From contig NZ_BCQB01000005.1 in NCBI RefSeq assembly GCF_001544215.1, positions 38,215 to 102,214 on the forward strand: a stretch of 64,000 bases of DNA, in the 5' to 3' direction. The DNA is from Enterococcus durans NBRC 100479 = LMG 10746. GTDB taxonomy: Bacteria; Bacillota; Bacilli; Lactobacillales; Enterococcaceae. Of the stretch, positions 9,045 through 19,235 are shown piece by piece (position 1 is the first letter of the stretch; every line of letters begins with the position of its first letter). The position numbers and the translations under genes are program-made. The notes beneath the pieces were generated by a model. The model worked only from the letters and a program-made list of their open reading frames with translations. It searched no databases and was not told where the DNA came from.

Positions 9045-10070
9045 TTATTTGTTTAATAACGCTTTCTCTTTCAAAAAATTTTCAACGATCTCATCGCGAC
9101 ATTCAATATACGCCTCACGATGGTCTTCTGGATGGACACGATTGGATAAAAAGATGAACGCTGTTTGATCGATCAAGTCAATCAATAAAAATGTACCCGT
9201 ATAACCAGTATGAAAGAGAATTGGATGATGATCGGTCACATCTCTTTTCAAATCCCATCCCAATGATCGATCTCCATTTTGAAGTGGTGTTTGATCTTGC
9301 AAAAGCTCTTGGATCGTTCTTTCTTCTAAAAACTGACCATTCGCAGTTTTCCCTTTATCCAGATACATTTTGACAAATTTGATGCTATCTTCTAAATCGA
9401 TAAATAAACCCGCATTGCCTGCATGTTCTGCTAAGACCCTTGCTTTTGGATCATGTGTGATCCCCCGCAAGACTTCTCCTGATGCCAATTGTTGCGTTGG
9501 TACGATTCGTTTGGATGGATAGGGTAAAAAGAGGCTATTCATCATCCCTAATGGTTCCAACACTTGTTCTTGGAACAATTCTGTTGCTGGTTCTTGAAAA
9601 ATCTCTTCCAACATGAACCCTAACAAGATCGTGCCTGCATCAGTGTATTTCACAGCCTTTCCTAACTGATCTCCTGGTTGAAGTTTAAGGTAAGCAGCAA
9701 TCAACTCTTCTTGTGAAAGTTGATCACGATCAGGAATCCACGTTTGGATATCAGACGTATGGGTCAATAAGTGCCGGATCGTGATCGTTTGATTGTCAAA
9801 AGCTGGTAAATAATCTGCAAGCGGACGATCCAACTCAATTTTTCCATCTTCCCACAAACGCAAGACCAAACTAGTTGTCGCAATCACTTTTGTCAAAGAT
9901 GCTGCATCAAAAAGCAAGTCTTCTTCCATAGGCTGGATCTCCGGGACAACCTGAGCGTTTCCAGCAAAGAAACGTTCAACTTCATTTTTTCGGATGAATG
10001 CGCCAACGACACCAGGATAATAGCCTTCTTCTAATTTTTTTAAAATCAATTGTTTTGTTTCTGGATACAT
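9045..10070 (-). CDS. Serine hydrolase of the beta-lactamase (class C/PBP-like) family
   Basis: A 341-residue protein with the active-site SxxK at S58-K61 (DAASLTK), a Tyr-containing second motif at YTDAG (YxD rather than YxN/S) and a third motif HTG (HTGYTG). This fits penicillin-binding-protein-like esterases/peptidases of the beta-lactamase family. No signal peptide or membrane anchor is visible, which argues for a cytoplasmic esterase or amidase rather than resistance. RBS aaagggagagg before the ATG. Substrate unknown. It is followed 35 bp later by manA on the same strand. Confidence 0.8.
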   Translation of the reverse strand: MYPETKQLILKKLEEGYYPGVVGAFIRKNEVERFFAGNAQVVPEIQPMEEDLLFDAASLTKVIATTSLVLRLWEDGKIELDRPLADYLPAFDNQTITIRHLLTHTSDIQTWIPDRDQLSQEELIAAYLKLQPGDQLGKAVKYTDAGTILLGFMLEEIFQEPATELFQEQVLEPLGMMNSLFLPYPSKRIVPTQQLASGEVLRGITHDPKARVLAEHAGNAGLFIDLEDSIKFVKMYLDKGKTANGQFLEERTIQELLQDQTPLQNGDRSLGWDLKRDVTDHHPILFHTGYTGTFLLIDLIDQTAFIFLSNRVHPEDHREAYIECRDEIVENFLKEKALLNK

Positions 10071-10209
10071 GTTCCTCTCCCTTTCTTTCGAAGGATACTC
10101 TTTCGTTCCATGCCCAAAGCATATAGCTTTCTTTCAGGAGAAGCAAGATTTTTCCAATATTTTTAGACTTTTATGCTAAAAACTAAGGATGAAAAATATA
10201 AATAAAAAA

Positions 10210-10241
10210 CTCCTACGTATGACATATCAATACGCTAGGAG
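10210..10241 (-). terminator. Intrinsic terminator of the VOC gene
   Basis: The inverted repeat ctcctacgtat / atacgctaggag with a 9-base loop is flanked on the minus-strand 3' side by a U-run, immediately after the stop codon of the glyoxalase-fold gene. Confidence 0.65.
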
Positions 10242-11110
10242 CAACTTTCACACGCTAATTTATTTTTTTCTTCTTTAGAATCTGTCACAAACCACCATTC
10301 GATTCCGATTGCATCATAGATGGTCAATACTGTGTGCTTTTTATCTAAGAAGAAATCAACTGAATATTCTTTTAAATGTTGGACAAGTTCTTCCATATTC
10401 TCTTGGCTGATCACAAACTTCAAAAAGTCTAAGCCAATCACTTCGTGGGTCGGAAGTTGGATTGCTTCACTCGTTGCTTCAGTCAGACCAACATGGAAGT
10501 CCCCTTCATTTAAAACATACCATTCGTTTTTTTCATTATGGACTTTTAAACCAAGTAAGCTTTCAAGAAACTTACGTTCTTTGGCACTATCGATTACGTT
10601 TAAGTGGATTTTTTCAAAATAAGAGCCTGCTGATAATTTTTCATACTTTTCTTCAGATTTTCGCAACAACGATTCTTGATCCAAATTTTCTGGATCTACA
10701 GACTTCTCTACTGTTCCATCTTCGTGATAGATCTCTAATTCATTACCTTCTGGATCTTTTAATAAGATACCCATACGGCCTTGGTCTTCTAATGCTTTTT
10801 CAATTACGTAATTCGTCTTGCTGATACGGCATAGAATATCTGCCATTTCTTCTACACTTGGAATAATCAATGAGAAGCGGTTGAGCTTTTTGATCTCCCC
10901 GAAGTGATCATCTGCTCTGGGGCTTTCTTCAAGCAATAGCATTTCACTGTCACGCTCTTCCGTTCCTAGAATAGCTAGTTCGTTTTATTCCCGTTTCAAA
11001 TCAAAGCCAATTGTATTCTTATAAAAATCAATCATTTTATCTCGGTCTTTCACCCGGATTGCCACGCTTTTCAAATAGGTAGCAGACCCCAATTTAAAAT
11101 CTTTCATCAT
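10235..11110 (-). pseudogene. VOC (glyoxalase/ring-cleavage dioxygenase fold) protein with an in-frame stop
   Basis: Two VOC half-domains can be read: SVAIRVKDRDKMIDFYKNTIGF at the N-terminus and HLNVIDSAKERKFLESLLGL in the second half, similar to CatE/YwbC-like proteins. Translation from the ATG at 11110 (good RBS gagggg) is interrupted after about 42 residues by TAA at 10985-10987, after FDLKRE; the same frame then continues with NELAILGTEERDSEM, the expected next strand. A base change such as GAA or CAA to TAA explains it. An ATG at 10942 could restart a 235-residue product that lacks the first beta-alpha-beta unit. Substrate unknown. Confidence 0.75.
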
Positions 11111-11261
11111 TCTTGCTCCCCTCTACGTCAAGCTTTATTTTAACGATGGTTCCCATTTCTTTCAAGCGATAAATAGATTTTTATAAAAAAAAATGTGAGA
11201 ATTCTCGCTTTTTCATATAATTTTAATAAAATAGTGAAAAAACGATAGTTATAAAAAATAA

Positions 11262-11293
11262 AACGCACGAAACAATCTATGTCTCGTGCGTTA
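11262..11293 (-). terminator. Intrinsic terminator after the ABC exporter operon
   Basis: Stem aacgcacga / tcgtgcgtt with a U-rich minus-strand tail lies 10 bp after the stop of the second ABC gene. Confidence 0.7.
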
Positions 11294-11302
11294 ATTTTCA
11301 AC

Positions 11303-13189
11303 TTATGAAGCTTCTTCCTCTGAAAATTGACTATTATACAAATCAGCATAAAAACCATCTTTTTCCATCAAAGTATCATGATTACCTGTTTCAACGATCG
11401 AACCATGATTCATAACGATAATGTTATCTGCATCACGAATCGTTGACAGACGGTGAGCTACCACAAAACTTGTTCGGTTTTCTAATAAACGATTCATCGC
11501 TTTTTGAATCAAGATCTCAGTTCGTGTATCTACACTAGAGGTAGCTTCATCAAGGATCAAGACATCTGGATTAGCAAGGAATGCTCGCGCAATCGTAATC
11601 AATTGTCTTTGACCTTGAGAAATGTTGCTGGCATCTTCGTTTAATACTGTATTATAGCCTTCTGGTAATTTGCGAACAAAGTCATCGACATGGGCTGCCT
11701 TAGCAGCTTCGATTACTTGCTCATCTGTTGCATCTTCGTTCCCATACTTGATATTGTCATAGATCGTCCCTGTGAATAACCAAGTATCTTGAAGTACCAT
11801 AGAGAACTGTGCACGTAAGACATCTCGTGAAAGATCTCTCGTGTCAACACCATCGTAACGAATGCTTCCGCCCGAAACATCATAGAATCGTTCTAACAGG
11901 TTGATCAAGGTGGTTTTCCCTGCCCCTGTAGGTCCTACGATAGCAACCATTTCTCCCGGTTTTACATCTAAACTGAAATCAGTCATCAATAAACTATCTG
12001 GAGAATAGCCAAATTGTACATTTTCAAAACGTACTTTGTAAGGTGTATCTTTTTCTACTGGCAATCCTGATTTTTCCTCTGTCATCTCTGCTTCATCTAA
12101 GACTTCAAAAACACGTTCTGCAGAAGCAACTGTTGATTGGATCGTGTTCATCAAACTCGCTAACTGCGTGATTGGTTGTGAAAATTGTGTCGTATATTGC
12201 AAGAAGGCTTGAACATCACCAAGGGACATATTCCCATTCGCAACTTTGACACCCCCAAGAACAGCAACAAATACATAACCCAAGTTTTTAACAAAGTTCA
12301 TCAAAGGCATGATGATTGCTGAAATGAACTGAGCTTTCCAGCCTGCCGCGTATAGTTTTTGATTTTCTTCTTCAAAGACTTCTTGGTCTTTTGCTGTATG
12401 GTTAAATGTTTTAACGATCGTATGTCCACTATACGTTTCTTCTACCTGATTATTTAAAAGTCCTAGACTCTTTTGTTGATCAGCAAAGAATATTTGTGAT
12501 TTTGGCGCAATGATCATGACGATGATCAAACTTAAAGGAATCATCAATAATGCGACCAACGTTAACTGCCAACTGATAGAAAGCATCATGACGATAACCC
12601 CGATCAATGTGACGGCACTCGTTACAAATTGCGTCAAGTTTTGTTGAAGCGTACTTGCAATGTTATCCATGTCATTGATGGCTCTAGACATGATGTCCCC
12701 ATTTGTATGTGTATCATAGTAAGAAATAGGTACTCGGTTCATTTTTGCTTCTAGATCATGTCGTAGTTCATACACTGTTCGTTGTGAAACTCTAGTCATG
12801 ATAAATTGTTGTAAAAAGTTGAATACCGCAGAAATCAAATACATTACGATAACTGTCGCAATGATTTGTGCAATTTTGTCAAAATCAATCGGAAATTTTG
12901 ATATCTGTTGGCCTGCTTGCATCTGTTTAGCACCTGCCATGACACCATTGAATATTTCCGTTGTCGCTTTCCCTAATACTTTAGGTGTTTGGATTTGGAA
13001 GATTACAGCTGCAATCGCCAACACAAAAACGGCAATGATCGCAACTAACCGTTTGGACATATACCCAAATAATCGTCTAACTGTTCCCCAAAAATTCTTA
13101 GGTTTTTCTCCTTTAACGCCAATGTTGCGTCCAGGTCCATGTCCGCCACCCATTGGTCCACGAGAAGGTTTCGTATTTTCTTTACTCAT
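11303..13189 (-). CDS. ABC exporter half-transporter, catalytic NBD partner (EfrB/LmrD-type)
   Basis: A 628-residue fusion of a six-helix exporter domain and an ATPase. After a Gly/Pro-rich basic N-tail (residues 1-30) come the TM helices (about 40-340), then the NBD: Walker A GPTGAGKTTL, Walker B with catalytic Glu (LILDEATSSVD), but an ABC signature altered to ISQGQ. Together with the other subunit this makes one consensus and one degenerate ATP site, as in EfrAB, EfrCD and LmrCD multidrug exporters. It overlaps the upstream subunit gene by 8 bp, so translation is coupled. Symbol left open because EfrAB and EfrCD are hard to tell apart by eye. Confidence 0.9.
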   Translation of the reverse strand: MSKENTKPSRGPMGGGHGPGRNIGVKGEKPKNFWGTVRRLFGYMSKRLVAIIAVFVLAIAAVIFQIQTPKVLGKATTEIFNGVMAGAKQMQAGQQISKFPIDFDKIAQIIATVIVMYLISAVFNFLQQFIMTRVSQRTVYELRHDLEAKMNRVPISYYDTHTNGDIMSRAINDMDNIASTLQQNLTQFVTSAVTLIGVIVMMLSISWQLTLVALLMIPLSLIIVMIIAPKSQIFFADQQKSLGLLNNQVEETYSGHTIVKTFNHTAKDQEVFEEENQKLYAAGWKAQFISAIIMPLMNFVKNLGYVFVAVLGGVKVANGNMSLGDVQAFLQYTTQFSQPITQLASLMNTIQSTVASAERVFEVLDEAEMTEEKSGLPVEKDTPYKVRFENVQFGYSPDSLLMTDFSLDVKPGEMVAIVGPTGAGKTTLINLLERFYDVSGGSIRYDGVDTRDLSRDVLRAQFSMVLQDTWLFTGTIYDNIKYGNEDATDEQVIEAAKAAHVDDFVRKLPEGYNTVLNEDASNISQGQRQLITIARAFLANPDVLILDEATSSVDTRTEILIQKAMNRLLENRTSFVVAHRLSTIRDADNIIVMNHGSIVETGNHDTLMEKDGFYADLYNSQFSEEEAS

Positions 13190-14912
13190 GTAGATCCTCC
13201 TCTCTCAATTGCGAATGAACGATCTCTTGATACGTTTCATTTGTTTTAAGTAGTTCATCATGTGTTCCTTTACCGACTAATTTTCCTTCATCTAATACTA
13301 AGATCGTATCAGCGTCCATAACAGTACTTACACGTTGAGCAACTAATACCGTAATGCTTTGTGTCATATTTTGTTTCAATGCTTGACGAAGATTTGCATC
13401 TGTTTTAAAGTCTAAAGCTGAAAATGAATCATCGAAGACATAGACATCTGCTGGTTTGACTAAAGCCCGTGCAATAGCCAGTCGTTGTCTTTGACCACCA
13501 GAGAAGTTCCCGCCACCTTGTTCTACGTGGCTATCTAACCCATCTTCTAATTCTGAGACAAATTCTTTCGCTTGAGCAATTTCTAATGCTTTCCAAATCA
13601 TTTCATCCGTTGCATCTGCTTTACCATATTGCATATTTTCTCTGATCGTTCCAGAAAAGAGCATCGCTTTTTGCGGAACAAAGCCCATCAATTCTCTCAA
13701 GTTGTATTGTGTCACTTCACTGATACTTGTTCCATTGATCTTGATGGCACCAGATTCAATATCATACAAGCGTGGGATAAGATTGACTAAAGTCGTTTTC
13801 CCTGAACCAGTACCTCCAATGATTGCAACGATCTCCCCAGATTTGGCAGAAAAATCAATATCTTCTAAGGCTAATTTCTCCGCCCCATGATAGCGATAAT
13901 TGACATGCTCAAAAGCAAGTGTGGCATTTTTTCCTGCAAGAGCCAATTTTTTAGGATCTTTAGGGTCATTGATCCCTACTTCTTCATCTAGTACTTCATT
14001 GATACGATCAGCAGATGCTTGTGCTCTAGGCACCATGATAAAAATGGCTGACAGCATCATGAAGCTAATCAAAATCTGCATCGCATATGTCATGAATGCA
14101 ATTAGGTTCCCTACTTCTAAAGTCATATCTGCTATGTAGTGACCACCAAACCAGGTAATTGCTACATTTGTACCACTCATGATCAATGTCATCATCGGCA
14201 TCATCAATGCAACGATCGTATTTACTTTAATCGCTGTATTCGTATAATCTTTATTCGCTAAATCAAAACGATTTTCTTCAAATCGTGTTTTATCAAAGGC
14301 ACGAATAACACGTACGCCTGTCAGTCCTTCACGAAATACCAAGTTCAAGCGGTCTGTCTTTTTCTGCATACTCTTGAACAATGGAACAGCAAAAAACATG
14401 ATCCCACCAATCAAAACGATCATGACAGGGATAACAACTAAGAAAATTTTCGTTAATTCATGGTCTTTTTGATAAGCTAAGAAACTTGCACCCACCAATG
14501 TAATCGGTGCATTGATCATCATTCTTAGAAACATTTGCGTAACCATTTGGATCTGGGTCACATCATTGGTTGTTCGTGTAATCAAAGAAGCTGTTCCATA
14601 TTTATCAAAGGCGTCTTTGGTCAAGCTTTCTGATTTTTTATAAACATCTGTACGTAATTGTTTTCCTAATTTCTGTGATTCTCGTGTTGCAAAATAGGTA
14701 TTTGCAATTGCCGCAAAAATACTGATCAAAGAAAAGCCGATCATAACAAAACCAGTCTGCCAGATATAATCGACATCTCCTTTTGCTACCCCTTTATCAA
14801 TAATATTAGAGGTCAGTGTCGGCAAGTAAAGATCTGCGAAGACTTGGATAACCATAAATATCGTAGCAGCAATCGCCGAAGTCAATGATATCCGTTTAAA
14901 AACTTTTAGCAT
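13182..14912 (-). CDS. ABC exporter half-transporter, degenerate NBD partner (EfrA/LmrC-type)
   Basis: A 576-residue TM-NBD protein. The ATPase part has Walker A GGTGSGKTTL and a canonical signature NFSGGQ, but Walker B ends in Asp-Asp (VYVFDDSFSALD), with Asp where the catalytic Glu should be. This is the usual sign of the non-hydrolysing half of a heterodimeric exporter. It starts 15 bp after the TetR gene and overlaps the second subunit by 8 bp, giving a tetR-ABC-ABC operon. Likely exports cationic or amphipathic drugs; substrates cannot be read from sequence. Confidence 0.9.
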   Translation of the reverse strand: MLKVFKRISLTSAIAATIFMVIQVFADLYLPTLTSNIIDKGVAKGDVDYIWQTGFVMIGFSLISIFAAIANTYFATRESQKLGKQLRTDVYKKSESLTKDAFDKYGTASLITRTTNDVTQIQMVTQMFLRMMINAPITLVGASFLAYQKDHELTKIFLVVIPVMIVLIGGIMFFAVPLFKSMQKKTDRLNLVFREGLTGVRVIRAFDKTRFEENRFDLANKDYTNTAIKVNTIVALMMPMMTLIMSGTNVAITWFGGHYIADMTLEVGNLIAFMTYAMQILISFMMLSAIFIMVPRAQASADRINEVLDEEVGINDPKDPKKLALAGKNATLAFEHVNYRYHGAEKLALEDIDFSAKSGEIVAIIGGTGSGKTTLVNLIPRLYDIESGAIKINGTSISEVTQYNLRELMGFVPQKAMLFSGTIRENMQYGKADATDEMIWKALEIAQAKEFVSELEDGLDSHVEQGGGNFSGGQRQRLAIARALVKPADVYVFDDSFSALDFKTDANLRQALKQNMTQSITVLVAQRVSTVMDADTILVLDEGKLVGKGTHDELLKTNETYQEIVHSQLREEDLHE

Positions 14913-14927
14913 GTAGTACCCTTCTTT

Positions 14928-15572
14928 CTATTTATACACTCCATTTTTCAACCAAGACAATTTCAATTTGAATTCTTCGATTGCTTGTTCAACAGAGTAA
15001 TCTTTGGATTTTGAGAATGTTTTATAAGAATGAGCGATTGTCGTAAAAAATGTACTCATCACTACTTGGATCAGTAATTCCATCTCATGGTCATTTTTGA
15101 TTTTTAGTGTAGTGCGATCGATCAACTCAACCAGTTCTTTCGCATCTTGTTTATGCTCTTCATGGGAGTGATGCTGATCCCCTCTAGCATGGGGCACCAC
15201 TTTACGGGAAGCACGATAATCCATATTCATGAACAAATTTCGATAAAAAGCAGCATTTTCTCCCACTAAGATATCGCGGATCATCTTTGTAAAATAAAGT
15301 TCGAATCCCTTGAACAAATCACCATCGGCTTCTTTCATCAATTGGATCATATCTCTAGAACTATCACGTCGCACTGTTTCAAAGTAATAGAAATAAAGAT
15401 CTTCTTTGTCCTCAAAATATTGATAAAAACTACCGCGAGGGATTTCAGCTATCTTCACGATATTTGCGATAGAAGCATCTTTTAACGGGACTCTTGAGAA
15501 CTCAACTCTTGCTGCTTCTAACAGTCGTTTCTTTTTTTCTTCAGGTAAATGAAAAAAAGTCTGCTTAGGCAT
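14928..15572 (-). CDS. TetR-family regulator of the ABC exporter
   Basis: I place the start at the ATG at 15572 (MPKQTFFHLPEEK), with ggaaggagg 6 bases upstream; longer frames run back across the operator and have no ribosome site. The N-terminal HTH is clear (EFSRVPLKDASIANIVKIA then IPRGSFYQYFEDKEDLY), followed by an all-helical ligand domain containing a His-rich loop (HARGDQHHSHEEH). The next gene starts 15 bp downstream, and two abutting palindromes precede it, so it probably represses its own operon and perhaps the divergent azoreductase gene. Confidence 0.92.
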   Translation of the reverse strand: MPKQTFFHLPEEKKKRLLEAARVEFSRVPLKDASIANIVKIAEIPRGSFYQYFEDKEDLYFYYFETVRRDSSRDMIQLMKEADGDLFKGFELYFTKMIRDILVGENAAFYRNLFMNMDYRASRKVVPHARGDQHHSHEEHKQDAKELVELIDRTTLKIKNDHEMELLIQVVMSTFFTTIAHSYKTFSKSKDYSVEQAIEEFKLKLSWLKNGVYK

Positions 15573-15595
15573 AGGTAGCCTCCTTCCTTCTAAAA

Positions 15596-15625
15596 ATGAC
15601 ACACTGTCATATGACACTATGTCAT
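15596..15625. promoter_or_regulatory. Double TetR operator: two abutting 15-bp palindromes
   Basis: atgacacactgtcat (15596-15610) is followed directly by atgacactatgtcat (15611-15625). Both have perfect 6-bp arms ATGACA/TGTCAT around a 3-base centre. They lie 24 bp upstream of the tetR start codon, over the likely tetR promoter. The centre-to-centre spacing of 15 bp suggests two repressor dimers bound side by side, as with QacR. Confidence 0.8.
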
Positions 15626-15761
15626 TATAACACCAGGTAATTGTTTTGCAAGTGATTTGCATGATTTTTTTCATGAAAACAACTGTTTTTTTTATTTGAA
15701 ATGGAACCTTTATAAAAAAGCTTGATAGCCTTTTCCCTTTCAAGTAAACTTATTTTGTTAG

Positions 15762-16415
<654 letters not shown>

Positions 16416-16443
16416 ATCGATCAGCAAAAAAAATTTTTAAAAG

Positions 16444-16540
16444 AAAAAAGATTCAAAAATAGGAATTTCTGAACCGATCTCTAAAAAGTTAGTGGACTAG
16501 CTTTTAAAGATCATTACAGCCTATTTTTGAATCTTTTTTT
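16444..16540. terminator. Bidirectional terminator between azoR and the AI-2E family gene
   Basis: A long stem pairs aaagattcaaaaatagg with cctatttttgaatcttt, with about 60 bases between the arms that form a smaller inner hairpin (gatctctaaaa / ttttaaagatc). T runs occur at both outer ends, so it can serve both convergent genes. Confidence 0.75.
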
Positions 16541-17696
16541 ATAACTCGTTGTTTTTTTCTTCATACAAATTAGAAATAGTAGTGTACCATTCGAAGACAT
16601 GTGAAATGATCACTTTCGCAGCAGCATATACCGGAATCCCTAAAATCACACCGATGATCCCAAATAATTTACCAGAAGTCAACAACACTAGTAAAATGGT
16701 GACAGGATGAATTGCTAGCTGATTTCCTAGAACAAGTGGAGAAATCAAACGCCCTTCGATTGTTTGCTCCACAGCAAAGACGATCAGCACTTTCACTAAC
16801 ATCACTGGCCCTGCAACGATTGCTAAAAACACTGCTGGAATCATTGCTAAGAATGATCCTAGATAAGGAATAAGGTTTAAAAATCCTGCGACTATCCCTA
16901 GAGTAACTGCATAATCCAGACCAATAATCGCAAAACCGATCATAAACATGATGGCTACAGCAAACGCAACAGTTAATTGCCCACGGATATAAGAAGACAC
17001 TTGATCATTCATTTCCCCTAACACTTTTAATGTGGGTTTCCGCATACGAGTTGGCAAGAATTTAACAAAATACGGTGCAAGCTGTTTCCCATCCTTCAAT
17101 AGATAGAAGAGAATAAATGGCATCGTCAACACAGCAACCAAGACCGTCGCTACAGCCCCGACAAAACTACCCAAACTTTGAACGGTACTTTTAGAGATAT
17201 CTTGTAACATATCTCCAGCTGAACTTACGAACTTTTCTCCCGCAGATTCCAATTGATCTCTAAACTGATTAAATAGCGGATCCCTTAAAATCTCCGTCAA
17301 TTTATTATCGATCGTATCTACATATTTAGGAAAATTACCGACAAAACTGACTGTTTGCTCTTGGATTTTAGGAATGATAACCACTGATCCCCAAACGATC
17401 AAAGCCACAACGAGAACAAATAATCCAATGATACTGTAGATTCGCGGTATTCGTTGTTTCTCTAAATAATCGACCACTGGATTCATCAAATAGTACAAAA
17501 TACCCGCTAAAATAATCGGCAAGCCAACGATCGCTAAAAACTGCCAGATTGGTTCAAATAAATAGGATACTTTCGTAAATAGAAAAACGATAAGTAAGAC
17601 TAAAAGCACCACTAGTAATGACGTCACGACCTGATTATTCAAGAACCAACGCCAGAACCAAGAAATAGGTCTTGATTTTTTATTTTTTTCTTCCAT
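16539..17696 (-). CDS. AI-2E family (PerM-type) membrane transporter
   Basis: A 385-residue protein with seven to eight hydrophobic helices: two near the N-terminus, a third near residue 85, a soluble central segment (about 110-200, with KYVDTIDNKLTEIL), and the conserved C-terminal block GLDYAVTLGIVAG ... LIPYLGSFLAMIPA ... LGIPVYAAAKV. This is the AI-2E/YdiK/PerM family, members of which export signals or sodium. Substrate unknown. It ends 9 bp upstream on the same strand of the PTS IIA gene, likely one operon. Confidence 0.85.
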   Translation of the reverse strand: MEEKNKKSRPISWFWRWFLNNQVVTSLLVVLLVLLIVFLFTKVSYLFEPIWQFLAIVGLPIILAGILYYLMNPVVDYLEKQRIPRIYSIIGLFVLVVALIVWGSVVIIPKIQEQTVSFVGNFPKYVDTIDNKLTEILRDPLFNQFRDQLESAGEKFVSSAGDMLQDISKSTVQSLGSFVGAVATVLVAVLTMPFILFYLLKDGKQLAPYFVKFLPTRMRKPTLKVLGEMNDQVSSYIRGQLTVAFAVAIMFMIGFAIIGLDYAVTLGIVAGFLNLIPYLGSFLAMIPAVFLAIVAGPVMLVKVLIVFAVEQTIEGRLISPLVLGNQLAIHPVTILLVLLTSGKLFGIIGVILGIPVYAAAKVIISHVFEWYTTISNLYEEKNNEL

Positions 17697-17704
17697 TTTT
17701 CCAC

Positions 17705-18058
17705 CTACCTGTATTTAATCTCTGTACCTACATGGAGTTCAGGAAGTTGATGTGGTGATAAATAGATACCATTTGCAATACCACTGTCTTCCGTATGACT
17801 CTCAAAAATCAACGTAACGTGTCCAACAGAAGTCAAATTTTCATTCGCCATCGTTCCCACATAATCGATTGTATATTCTTGCTGATCAAAAGAGATCATT
17901 CCACCTTTCTTCAATTGAAAGGCTTCTTTTGAACTGATTTCTTGAATAATTGAATAATTCCGCAAGGCAGATGTCGCTGTTTGATCGAATAGAATCAAGA
18001 TCGGTTCTTGAACGCTCACTGCTTTGGCGCCAATTTCTTTTATCGTTGCATGAATCAT
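17705..18058 (-). CDS. Stand-alone PTS glucitol/sorbitol IIA-like protein lacking the phospho-His
   Basis: I place the start at the ATG at 18058 (MIHATIKEIGAKA), preceded by gagggag; the longer frame has a poor start. The 117-residue product matches GutA/SrlB throughout, including GHVTLIFES and the N-terminal TIKEIGA. At the place of the phosphorylated His of E. coli SrlB (FIHCHG, His43) this protein has NYSIIQEI, so Gln replaces the key His and the second His is missing too. No IIB, IIC or dehydrogenase genes are nearby. It is probably not a phosphotransfer protein; a regulatory or structural role is inference. Confidence 0.8.
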   Translation of the reverse strand: MIHATIKEIGAKAVSVQEPILILFDQTATSALRNYSIIQEISSKEAFQLKKGGMISFDQQEYTIDYVGTMANENLTSVGHVTLIFESHTEDSGIANGIYLSPHQLPELHVGTEIKYR

Positions 18059-18197
18059 AACATTCTCTCCCTCACTACAAAAAAATTTCTTTGCGTACAA
18101 AACAAGTATAACATATTCTTTTTGTTTAACCGCCATGAATAGTTATGTGCTAAAATAAAAAAAGAAACCTATTTCATAAAATTTCAGGAGGGATAAA

Positions 18198-19220
18198 ATG
18201 ATGGAAAAAATCATTTTAGGGACATATACAAGACGTGTCAGTGAAGGAATTTATACAATCAATCTGGATAACGAAAAGGGTGAATTGACAGGTCTAGAAT
18301 TAGCAACGAAAGAAAATAGCCCTACTTATTTGACGAAAAGCAAGGCTGGTAATCTTTACACTGTCACAAGTATCGATGGACTAGGCGGAGCTGGTGCATA
18401 CGATCATGAATTTCAGTTTTTGAATGCGGTAACAGAATCAGGAGCTCCTTTGTGCTATGTAGCCGTTGATGAAACAAGACAGCTTGTTTACGGCGCAAAT
18501 TACCACAAAGGTGAAGTAAATGTTTACCGTATTCTTGAGAATGGTGGATTAGAAGCTACAGATGCAGTGTTTCATCAAGAAGAAACTGGTCCGCACAAAA
18601 ATCAAGACCATGCTCATGTCCACTACACAGACTTGACGCCTGATGATCGATTAGTTGTTTGTGATCTGGGAACAGATCGTGTCTATACGTACGATGTGTC
18701 AAAAGAAGGAAAATTGACTGTTGTGGCTGAATTCGTTGCAGAACCCGGAACTGGCCCACGTCATCTTGTTTTTCATCCGACAAATCAAAAGATTGCTTAT
18801 TTATTTGGCGAATTAGATAGTACAGTCCGCGTACTACAATATGATGCAGCACACGGAAGCTTTACTGAAAAACAAAAAATCAGTACTTTACCCGAAGATT
18901 TCCAAGGAGAAAACGGTGGCGCTGCGATCCGTATCTCTAAAGATGGCAATTATGTCTATGCTTCAAATCGTGGGCATAATTCAATTGCGGTGTTTGCTGT
19001 TTCGCCTGATGAGTACACCTTAGAAAACATTCAAATCATTTCAACTGAAGGGGATTTTCCAAGAGATTTTGCACTGGATCCAGAGAATAACTATCTAGTA
19101 TGTGCAAACCAAAACACGGATAATCTTACTCTTTATTCTCGTGATGCAGCTACTGGTTTACTGTCAGTACGCCAAAAAGATATTTATGCGCCAGAATGTG
19201 TCTGCGTTTATTTTGACTGA
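18198..19220 (+). CDS. pgl: Lactonase-family beta-propeller (6-phosphogluconolactonase-like)
   Basis: A seven-bladed beta-propeller of 340 residues. Conserved family segments include ILGTYTRRVSEGIYTI at the N-terminus, HKNQDHAHVHYTDLTPDDR with the His-rich loop of blade 3, GTGPRHLVFHP, and FALDPENNYLVCANQNTDN. Such proteins (YbhE/Pgl) hydrolyse 6-phosphogluconolactone in the oxidative pentose phosphate pathway. RBS aggaggg before two adjacent ATGs. A 53-codon gene follows 15 bp later on the same strand. Confidence 0.88.
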   Translation: MMEKIILGTYTRRVSEGIYTINLDNEKGELTGLELATKENSPTYLTKSKAGNLYTVTSIDGLGGAGAYDHEFQFLNAVTESGAPLCYVAVDETRQLVYGANYHKGEVNVYRILENGGLEATDAVFHQEETGPHKNQDHAHVHYTDLTPDDRLVVCDLGTDRVYTYDVSKEGKLTVVAEFVAEPGTGPRHLVFHPTNQKIAYLFGELDSTVRVLQYDAAHGSFTEKQKISTLPEDFQGENGGAAIRISKDGNYVYASNRGHNSIAVFAVSPDEYTLENIQIISTEGDFPRDFALDPENNYLVCANQNTDNLTLYSRDAATGLLSVRQKDIYAPECVCVYFD

Positions 19221-19235
19221 TCATGGAGGAACGAA

